From Pycnopodia helianthoides (Eukaryota > Echinodermata > Asteroidea > Forcipulatida > Asteriidae), in NCBI GenBank assembly GCA_032158295.1, contig CM063244.1, positions 6,886,510 through 6,950,509 of the forward strand: a stretch of 64,000 nucleotides of DNA, given 5' to 3'. The notes below the pieces were generated by a model. The model saw only the letters and a list, made by a program, of their open reading frames with translations, had not been told where the DNA came from and searched no databases. This document shows positions 55,930 through 64,000 of this stretch, piece after piece. Each line of letters starts with the position of its first letter. Position 1 is the first letter of the stretch. Both the position numbers and the translations under genes were made by a program.

Positions 55930-56316
55930 CAATAATATGGATATTGATCCCCTTTCACCCTTTTTAACAAGACTAGATTCAAAATGAGAAGAAACAAAAT
56001 TGCTGACACAAGGTTAGCACGCCATTTAATTTTTGGATTTGAACAAACACTAAGACTACGGTCCTCGGCTCTCACACTTCACGTACCTATATCCTGCCTC
56101 GCTAGCTATGGAGACAGAGCTTTCTCTAACATTGCACCTCGTCTGTGGAATGTATTACCGCTTGACCTAAGAACACAGCATAATCCTACAATCTTCAAAC
56201 GACAGCTCAAGACTCATCTCTTCACAAACGGGCATTTTATATCCTGGACTTTGTCTTTGCAAAACGACGCCCTTGAATGGCAGTTTTGTCAGATACTGTG
56301 CGCTTTATAAGTGCTG

Positions 56317-56360
<44 letters not shown>

Positions 56361-56361
56361 G
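55930..56361 (+). mobile_element. 3' end of an L2/CR1-like LINE with (ATT)n tail
   Basis: The plus-strand frame encodes the usual C-terminal motif of such RT proteins, SYGDRAFSNIAPRLWNVLPL followed by FKRQLKTHLF. It is followed by GCGCTTTATAAGTGCTGTTT and a 44-bp (ATT)n tail (56,318-56,361). Everything 5' of it is missing. Confidence 0.88.
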
Positions 56362-56900
56362 TAGAGAAGATGTCTCATTTGTCTTTCATCAAGGAGACTT
56401 TGTTACTCAACAGAATTGATAGGCATTTATCAGACCCAAAGTCAACATTTGACATTTGAGTATAATTTGTTCTTGTGTAAGACATTACACAGCGAGGTAG
56501 TTTTATTCAATTGGAAAAACACAAGACAGCCGGACTTGTCCAGTCTTGAGTTTATTATGGCCCCGACACTAAAATCACTGGCCTCGGGCCTGCAGTCCAG
56601 TGTACAATTCGAGCCCTGTTTGGTTGTTGTGTAAATTTTATCCAAAGCATCCTTTGTCTGAAATGCCCCCGTTGATTAGAAATCAATAAAAGTATGTCAA
56701 CAACTTCGAATCTCCATAGATCGCCTCCGGGAGACTTTTGGAGATTCAAATTTCCATGGTGTCCGTTCGTGAATGCTGCTCTCAATACGGCCAGAGATGC
56801 AATTGGTACCCGCTGTCACCTTGCTAATCGATGTAAATACTGCTACAGTGTTTGGCTGTTTTTACAATGACTGTAACCAACTAAAGTTTCACTGGTGACT

Positions 56901-56906
56901 TTTATT
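56901..56906 (-). terminator. Polyadenylation signal of the PH gene
   Basis: AATAAA on the minus strand, 71 bp after the stop codon. Confidence 0.6.
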
Positions 56907-56976
56907 GTATCTTTCTTGATAATTTGGCCTATAGTTCAGCAGTACCTTGACAAAAACCAATCCATGACCCAATCCT

Positions 56977-57119
56977 TCATGGCATATCATTAGGACTCAT
57001 AATAGCTCTCATCCACTCCGATCTCTCTTCGATGCTATTCGTCTGAAACAAGTATATTTTTCCTTTCTCTGTTGTCACGCAGAACAGGTTCTGACGTTGT
57101 TTGTTCTTCAAAGTTAAGT
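56977..57119 (-). CDS. PH protein last exon
   Basis: Acceptor ggtggcag, phase 1 in. Encodes LTLKNKQRQNLFCVTTEKGK and so on through EERSEWMRAI to TGA at 56,979-56,977. A polyadenylation signal AATAAA lies downstream on the minus strand (56,906-56,901). Confidence 0.9.
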
Positions 57120-60100
57120 CTGCCACCGGGACAGTTCCATTGGAGGAGGGGGGGCAGGGAGAGGAAAGAGTACAAAATGTTAAAGTCAAAGTTCAGCATT
57201 GGTAATTATAAACAATCATAAAATAATTTCAATTTGAAAGCTTATAAATTATTCATACCCAATACCAATCTTCCACAGAAATATTTTCGCCTGAAATAAA
57301 GTCAGTAGTATTTGGGTTAAACCAGTAAATGGTCTTCTGAGTCAATAAGATTTGTTTTTTTTTCTAATTTGTTTCCCTTGTGGTTTATCACTTGATATTT
57401 GAAATAAAAAGTTGCATCTCCTTAAGTTAAGGTGATCCCACTCCTGCACCTCCCAGGTTTTAGTAATGGGTGTGATCCCTGGCTATACGGCAGTCACAGG
57501 TTCAATGGTTTCTCACCGGCACCCCGAATATAGATATTGACAAAATAGGGAGACCGCCAACTATAGGAAATAGATAGATCAGTTGGTAGAGCGCCAGCAA
57601 ATCTGGAGGTGCAGGTTCCGCTCTAGTATGTTTTCTTTGTTCAACGCAAAATTGTTTTTTTCTATCTTCTGAAGATACCCTTCAATATGTAATAATCAAT
57701 GTGCGTATTTACCTAAGTTACCTTGACTTGCATCCACGACGTCAACCTTACACCAGCGTAGAAGGATCTCACCCAGTGGTTTCTCATCAACAGCCTGCAG
57801 TGGAATAAACAAAAAACAAAAAAACAAAATCAAACTAACCTCTGCCAAAAGCCGCCCTCAGGTCGACCTGCAGTTTGCTTGCAGAAAATCAGAAATTAAC
57901 GCTCAGGTTACTATAACTGAGTAATCGTGTGAATGACGTGGAACAAGAATCACCCCTGAAAAAAACCATGTCATCCCACGCTCGATCAGCAACAATGATT
58001 CCACGACATTAGACACAATTGCAATCACATTATTTTTTTCTCAAAATGGCGATGTTCAATTTGACGGAAAGGTTCAAGATAGAGTGTGTATTTAACTAAT
58101 AATTTTAAAAGATCGTACATGTCATTTGTAATGTCATTCGTTAGACCATTCCGCAGCTGCCATTTTGTTGCTTACATTTTCGCACACTGATTGGCTACTG
58201 GCAATTCATATGGGCGCACAATGTCTCAAATACACACAGGGCCACTGCCATTAATTCCCGCATGTAAGGAACACGTCGCATACTCAGGTCTCAAACAATC
58301 AGCAACTATTTTCCTGACGGTCTTTAATTAGCTCAGAGGCAGCATCATCCTTAAAAAATCAGTTGCCGACTGTTTTGTGTCATCGCAAGGTCGACCTGAG
58401 GGCCAATTAGCAAAATGGTGACCTCCCCAAGTTGACCAACAAGATAACAGGAAGAAGACGGCTGCAACGCGCGACACGCAGAGTTGTCAAGTCATTGTCT
58501 GGGAACCAACCTATGGGAAGATGAACCCTGGTTGTCAATTGTCAAGACCCTGATGGAGGAAGTGGTGAGCGACTGCTGATCAACTCAAGACCCTGATGGA
58601 GGACAGATGGTGATGCGAACTGCTGATCAACTCAAGACCCTGATGGGGACAGTGGTGATGCGACTGCTGATCAACTCAAGACCCTGATGGAGGACAGTGG
58701 TGATGCGACTGCTGATCAACTCAAGACCCTGATGGAGGACAGTGGTGAATGCAAGACTGCTGATCAACTCAAGACCCTGATGGAGGACAGTGGTGAGCGA
58801 CTGCTGATCAACTCAAGACCCTGATGGAGGACAGTGGTGATGCACTGCTGATCAACTCAAGACCCTGATGGAGGATAGTGGTGATGCAACTGCTGATCAA
58901 CTCAAGACCCTGATGGAGGACAGTGGTGAAGCGACTGCTGATCAACTCAAGACCCTGATGGAGGACAGTGGTGATGCACTGCTGATCAACTCAAGACCCT
59001 GATGGAGGACAGTGGTGATGGACTGCTGATCAACTCAAGACCCTGATGGAGGACAGTGGTGATGCGACTGCTGATCAACTCAAGACCCTGATGGAGGACA
59101 GTGGTGATGCAACTGCTGATCAACTCAAGACCCTGATGGAGGACAGTGGTGATGCACTGCTGATCAACTCAAGACCCTGATGGAGGACAGTGGTGATGCG
59201 ACTGCTGATCAACTCAAGACCCTGATGGAGGACAGTGGTGATGCGACTGCTGATCAACTCAAGACCCTGATGGAGGACAGTGGTGATGCGAACTGCTGAT
59301 CAACTCAAGACCCTGATGGAGGACAGTGGTGATGCGACTGCTGATCAACTCAAGACCCAGATGGAGGACAGTGGTGATGCGACTGCGACGTGATCAACTC
59401 AAGACCTGACGGAGGACAGTGGTGATGCAACTGCTGATCAACTCAAGACCCTGATGGAGGACAGTGGTGATGCGACTGCTGATCAACTCAAGACCCGATG
59501 GAGGACAGTGGTGATGCGACTGCTGATCAACTCAAGACCCTGATGGGGACAGTGGTGATGCGACTGCTGATCAACTCAAGACCCTGATGGAGGACAGTGG
59601 TGATGCGACTGCTGATCAACTCAAGACCCTGATGGAGGACAGTGGTGATGCGACTGCTGATCAACTCAAGACCCTGATGGAGGGACAGTGGTGATGCGAC
59701 TGCTGATCAACTCAAGACCCTGATGAGGGACAGTGGTGATGCGACTGCTGATCAACTCAAGACCCTGATGAGGACAGTGGTGATGCGACTGCTGATCAAC
59801 TCAAGACCCTGATGGAGGACAGTGGTGATGCGACTGCTGATCAACTCAAGACCCTGATGGAGGACAGTGGTGATGCAACTGCTGATCAACTCAAGACCCT
59901 GATGGAGGACAGTGGTGATGCGACTGCTGATCAACTCAAGACCCTGATGGCGGACAGTGGTGATGCAACTGCTGATCAACTCAAGACCCTGATGGAGGAT
60001 AGTGGTGAAGCGACTGCTGATCAACTCAAGACCCTGATGGCGGACAGTGGTGATGCAACTGCTGATCAACTCAAGACCCAGATGGAGGATAGTGGTGAAG

Positions 60101-63100
60101 CGACTGCTGATCAACTCAAGACCCTGATGGAGGATAGTGGTGAAGCGACTGCTGATCAACTCAAGACCCTGATGGCGGACAGTGGTGATGCGACTGCTGA
60201 TCAACTCAAGACCCAGATGGAGGACAGTGGTGATGCGACTGCTGATCAACTCAAGACCCTGATGGAGGATAGTGGTGAAGCGACTGCTGATCAACTCAAG
60301 ACCCTGATGGAGGATAGTGGTGAAGCGACTGCTGATCAACTCAAGACCCTGATGGAGGACAGTGGTGATGTGACTGCTGATCAACTCAAGACCCTGATGG
60401 AGGACAGTGGTGATGCGACTGCTGATCAACTCAAGACCCTGATGGAGGATAGTGGTGATGCGACTACTGATCAACTCAAGACCCTGGAGGACAGTGGTGA
60501 AGCGACTGCTGATCAACTCAAGACCCTGATGGAGGACAGTGGTGATGCGACTGCTGATCAACTCAGGACACTGATGATGAAATGAGACATGCCAGGGCAT
60601 GTCCGTCATCGCGCTTGACACAAGCGCAGCTTGAAGTTGATTGATATGATGAAAACGGCTTTATCCAACTTTCCTAAGAGTCATTCAGGTATTTTTCAAT
60701 GAATTTTTTTGAAAAACCTTTTTTCCCCTGATGTTTACAACTTTGTAGAGAGTCAACCTCAAAGAATATCCAAGAATGACAAAAAGAAAACAAAATTATT
60801 TTTTAAATACGGGAGTAATACTGACCTTTGAACCTCTAAAATACACCAAATATGGCGGTTCATTAAACAGCACAAAGAGTCGGGCCTTCCAAGTGTGTCT
60901 TACATGGCCCTGAAAAGTTAACAAGAAATTCAGTTTGAAAAGAAAGAAAAAATGTTGCGTTTGAACTAAGAAAAATTGACTAGAGTGGGACTTGAACCTG
61001 TGATCTCTGAATTAACGTGCCGGCGCTCTACCAACTGAGCTTCCTAGCCAGTCAGAAGCCATTCAGTCTGTAACTGCCATATAACCAGGGATCACAGCCA
61101 AGTTTACCATACAACCTGGGAAGCAGCAGCAGAGGGATCACCTTACGGGGATGTGACTTTATATTTCAAATTTCAAGAAATAAACCACAAGGGAAACTGA
61201 CTGGGTAAATAAAAAGTTAAAGAAATCATTTTCGGTTTGGATGGCTTCTGACTTGCACCCCGAACAAAGATATTGACAAAATGGGGAGAACACCCAACAT
61301 TAGGGCTTGATATATCTCAGTTAATTGGTCGAGCGCCGGCCGGCACGTTAATCTGGAGAAAGCAGGTTCAAGTCCCGTTCTAGTCAATTTTTTCTTTGTG
61401 CAAACCCAAAATTATTAAAAATTTACCTGGTTAGAATGAAATAGGTAATACTGCCCATTTTCTTTTACATCCACGCTTGACTGACCCATCACATATTTAC
61501 AAGGCTGCTATAGGATTCGAACCTGTACCAACACAAGGCATCAACACAACATTGAGCTCGCTACATTCTCCGCTCTTCATCTTAAATTTCTGGTCAAGAC
61601 AGGATTGCAAAATACAGACTATGACAGGGTGTGTGTACCCACTCCAAAGATGTCATTGCCTTTCATATTTTACCATGTCATGTTTGTTGAATGCCAAGGT
61701 GGGACTCGAACCCCCAATATAACAAGGCATCCGTCAACAAATCCAAAGTTGTTTATCGTGCCTGAACCAATTTGCAAAAAACTACCACATCTAAGACATC
61801 TTCTGCTAACTGCATTACACTTTTTTTATCATGAATCTGCCAGGTTGATTGCTGCAGCAGGATTCGAACCCCACTATGACAAGACATCCTGCCAAACTAA
61901 ATGGCCTAAACCCTTTTTTTCACCATGAATCTGCCATGATTTAATTGCTACATGTGGCGCAAGATTAAAACCCACACTTTAACAAGACATCATGATTCGA
62001 ACCCACACTTTAACAAGACATCCTGCCAAACTAAAGATTGCCTAACCCTTTCCACAATGAATCTGCTACGTCTACTGACAGACTTGACTGCTAAGGCAGG
62101 ATTCGAACCCACACTTTAACAAGACATCCTGCCAAACTAAAGATTGCCTAACCCTTTCCACCATGACTCTGCCATGTCTACTGACAGACTTGATTGCTAA
62201 TGGCAGGATTCGAACCCACACTTTGACAATATATCAGAATTTAAACCCACACTTTAACAAGACATCCTACCAAATTAATGACTGCCTAAACCCTTTCCAC
62301 CATGAATCTGCCCGAGCCCCCTGATTAAAATTTGATTTTTTTTTTTTTTTTTTTTAACTTTCTGCCTGCTTAAAAATTAGCCACAAGTGTATATGGTGTC
62401 TTTTCCCCCAGCGGCAGGATGGATTTCTTTTTCATCTTAAACCTATCAAATTTGTTTCTTTCTGCCAAAATGAATCTTTCATGATATGTCACTTGTAATT
62501 GCTTGGATTTGCACGATAACATAAGCGTTTGAAACCTGACGTGCCAATTTGTCCTGGATAAAATATATTTCATGCCGTTCTGATATTCAAGTTTAAAGAC
62601 TACACTTAGCTTGAATTTTTTTTTTTGAATGAATGAATATGCAGCGACCAGATCCAAACGCGAGATTTGTGGGATTGACATTTTTTCTTTGTGTAAAGTT
62701 TGGTATGGATCAGAAGTGCTTAAAAAGTGTGTCTATTTCTCGGTTTCAGGCACACAGAGGCCTTGATTTTTCACCCCTAAAAATGTAAGGCCGGCCCCTT
62801 GACCCCACCCATTTTTTCTTAACTCTCTAATACAAAAACCTGGTTGCACCGTTGTGCCCCCCGGTTTAAAAAATCCTGGATCCGCCCCTGATGTCTCCTG
62901 ACAGACTTGACTGCTTAAGTGCAGGATGCAAACCCCACGATGACAAGACATTCTTTACCCAACTCAAAAAGACATAATCCCTTACCCTCTTCATCATGAA
63001 TCCTTGCTTGACAATTTTCCCGCCGTGTCCCTTGAAGGTCTTGACAGTGATCTGAGAAGATGACGAGGTTCTTGATGGTATTGACTCAGAGTCCGAGTCA

Positions 63101-63165
63101 TTACTCGAGTCCGAGTCATCACTGCTCGGTATGAGTGACTTAATGGCAGACATGTGGAAGGCAGA
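56977..63165 (-). CDS. PH-domain protein, C-terminal part (5' end outside or unseen)
   Basis: Four minus-strand exons with consistent phases encode 159 residues ending in a pleckstrin-homology domain. A Ser/Asp-rich segment is followed by GGKIVKQGFMMKR (strand 1), GHVRHTWKARLFVLFNEPPY, KPLGEILLRWCKVDVVDASQ, then LFCVTTEKGKIYLFQTNSIE and the final helix EERSEWMRAIMS, stop NDMP*. PH domains bind phosphoinositides or proteins at membranes. The strand 1-2 basic residues and the invariant Trp of the C-terminal helix are present. The first exon seen starts at a splice acceptor (ttttcag), so upstream exons probably lie beyond 64,000. I cannot name the orthologue; the fold most resembles pleckstrin-type PH domains. 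Confidence 0.85.
57370..57655 (+). mobile_element. tRNA-like SINE with CCACAAGGG edge
   Basis: TTTCCCTTGTGGTTTATCAC edge, then AGTTGGTAGAGCGCCAGC and the B-box region GGTGCAGGTTC. Lies in the last intron of the PH gene. Confidence 0.7.
57722..57794 (-). CDS. PH protein third visible exon
   Basis: A 73-bp exon, acceptor cactgcag, donor GTCAAG|gtaact, phase 0 to phase 1. Encodes AVDEKPLGEILLRWCKVDVV and DASQ. Confidence 0.88.
57855..58402. mobile_element. 548-bp TIR element (MITE)
   Basis: The perfect 15-bp inverted ends CCCTCAGGTCGACCT (57,855-57,869 and 58,388-58,402) enclose non-coding sequence. The target duplication is not clear. Confidence 0.65.
58543..60575 (+). repeat. 45-bp minisatellite, about 45 copies, in a PH-gene intron
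   Basis: The unit translates on the plus strand as LMEDSGDATADQLKT (15 codons). From 59,812 to 60,585 the period is kept (one unit is 3 bp short) and a 257-codon frame is open; the minus strand is open as well. From 58,543 to about 59,800 many units have 1-2 bp gains or losses that break the frame. It lies on the strand opposite to the PH gene, between its exons at 60,826 and 57,794. Confidence 0.92.
60826..60909 (-). CDS. PH protein second visible exon
   Basis: An 84-bp exon, acceptor cttttcag, donor TCAAAG|gtcagt, phase 0 to phase 0. Encodes GHVRHTWKARLFVLFNEPPY and LVYFRGSK, PH strands 2-3. Confidence 0.9.
60955..61180 (-). mobile_element. tRNA-like SINE copy
   Basis: On the minus strand the head GCTCAGTTGGTAGAGCGCC and the B box AGGTTCAAGTCCC are the best-preserved tRNA-like motifs in the window. 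It is followed by repeat body and not by a tRNA 3' arm. Confidence 0.75.
61185..61425 (+). mobile_element. tRNA-like SINE copy, opposite orientation
   Basis: Edge AATAAACCACAAGGGAAACT, then CAGTTAATTGGTCGAGCGCC and AGCAGGTTCAAGTCCC. With 60,955-61,180 it forms an inverted pair sharing the CCACAAGGG edge. Confidence 0.75.
61490..62309. repeat. Degenerate tandem array of about 105-bp units with GGATTCGAACCC
   Basis: Units carry AGGATTCGAACCCACACTTT, AACAAGACATCCTGCCAAAC and CACCATGAATCTGCCATGTC. The clearest starts are near 61,855, 61,991, 62,099 and 62,205. The repeated phrase is the complement of a tRNA B box plus T-arm. Confidence 0.85.
62310..62890. mobile_element. Insertion splitting the 105-bp array
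   Basis: The array pauses at CATGAATCTGCC and resumes at ATGTCTCCTGACAGACTTGA (62,891). The inserted sequence starts with a T-rich stretch and ends AAAATCCTGGATCCGCCCCTG, a terminus commonly seen in dispersed DNA-transposon remnants. No coding frame is recognised. Confidence 0.5.
62986..63165 (-). CDS. PH protein first visible exon
   Basis: A 180-bp exon, acceptor atattttcag, donor AAGAGG|gtaagg, phase 0 to phase 0. Encodes SAFHMSAIKSLIPSSDDSDS, a Ser/Asp-rich run, then GHGGKIVKQGFMMKR. An in-frame ATG (63,153) could be a start, but the acceptor 12 bp upstream argues for an internal exon. Confidence 0.85.
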
Positions 63166-64000
63166 CTGAAAATATAAACCAATCCAGTAATATTAATAAA
63201 GACATCAATAATAATAATATTTATAATAATAATAATGAAAACATAATTATAAACAGCAATCTGTCTAATAACACATTTGTGATGCGATCAAGCTAAATGA
63301 GTCTTTTGTCGACCCTTGTCAATTTTTGTTTTTTTTATCTAATTGAAACAAGTACAATCTCAGCTTTAAGGATATGAAAACCCCGTGTTGATACCACATT
63401 TGGTTCAAAAGTTATGGAAGTCGAAAACACCAAGAGATGTATAGAAATGTAGACCCCTGTCGACCTATTTTGGCCTGTTATTCAATAACGCATTTACCGA
63501 CAAATGACTCATTTAGCTTGATCGCATCACATTTTGAGGTACAAGGGGGGAAAAAATGAGCAGCATTGGTTGAGATATCTACTCTAGAACACGGAAGGCA
63601 GTGAGTTTCCATAACACCTGCCAGTAATTTGACTAACCATTCAATTACATGGGTTGTGTTCGGTGGAACATAAGATAACATAACGTAGCAATTAACATTA
63701 ATAAGGCGGTATTCCATCAAGATCATAGCACACATAATAGAAATTAACATGGGTAGAGGTAAGTCTTAATAAGACCTTCACATGAAATAGAGATAAGCTC
63801 TAGTGACAGGAGGATAGATTGTTCAAAATCATTGGTCTAGCTACACTGAATGCTTTTTGACCCAGAACTGTGTTTGCATGGGGAACATTCAAGATAAGTT
63901 AGTGATGGCAAGTATGGACCATAAAAGTGTGGAAAAGCTGTGCACAGAGCTACCTATATAATAATATTAATACCAGTTAATTATAAAGGGCCCCAATGCA
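63166..64000. other. Intronic or 5' flanking sequence of the PH gene
   Basis: No further exon is recognised. A short AATAAT-rich stretch is at 63,190-63,240. Inverted copies of AGCTAAATGAGTC/GACTCATTTAGCT occur near 63,290 and 63,507. Confidence 0.4.

Noticed and set aside
59752..60621. 289-codon minus-strand frame across the 45-bp minisatellite
   Set aside because: A repeat period divisible by three opens several frames at once. It is antisense to the equally open plus frame and has no family features.
60955..61180. Functional tRNA genes among the A-box/B-box sequences (also 15,268, 47,735, 52,050-52,640, 54,505)
   Set aside because: Arms do not close into an intact cloverleaf, and each is fused to a repeated SINE body present many times in the window.

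Overview
This is a eukaryotic, intron-rich, AT-rich genomic window with heavy repeat content. The recognisable host genes are two RIG-I-like receptor (RLR) genes and one pleckstrin-homology (PH) protein. RLRs with CARD-helicase-zinc architecture, tRNA-derived SINEs with long 3' bodies, and many short TTAA-flanked MITEs together suggest an invertebrate deuterostome, most likely an echinoderm. The organism is an inference; nothing in the sequence names it.

Layout. 1-12,740: mostly non-coding. It holds small hairpins, one TTAA-flanked MITE, an (AAAT)n tract abutting a broken LINE reverse transcriptase (minus strand, 10,631-11,690), and a poly-A-tailed retroposon (to 12,692). 12,740-24,440 and 37,305-54,080: two arms of a large inverted duplication. 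The left arm carries an RLR helicase gene on the minus strand (13,510-23,659). The right arm carries its paralogue on the plus strand, so the genes are divergently transcribed. Twelve splice-bounded helicase-region exons correspond between the arms, nine of them with identical length. 24,440-37,305: the spacer. It contains a 2.9-kb foldback-type transposon (27,189-30,087) whose long terminal inverted repeats are built of 20-bp subunits and which encloses a HECT E3-ligase C-terminal exon. It also contains the CARD exons of the right-hand RLR (32,738-36,278). 54,080-64,000: a LINE 3' end, tRNA-like repeats and the last four coding exons of a PH-domain protein on the minus strand (63,165 to 56,977). 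The introns of that gene are packed with tandem repeats, including about 45 copies of a 45-bp minisatellite.

How the genes relate. The right RLR has a CARD exon, a possible RHIM-like amyloid-type linker, a complete DECH helicase (motifs Q to VI) and a C-terminal regulatory domain (RD). The RD is split by a +1 frame change between its two zinc-binding cysteine pairs. The left copy keeps all helicase motifs but has no CARD and no RD. A stop codon and then a breakpoint end it just before the RD, and its linker exon is disrupted. The pair therefore looks like a full-length sensor plus a helicase-only paralogue, although either could be decaying.

The two arms also date mobile elements against each other. 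Three TTAA-flanked MITE insertions in the right arm have matching empty sites in the left arm, while a tRNA-derived SINE is shared by both arms and so predates the duplication.
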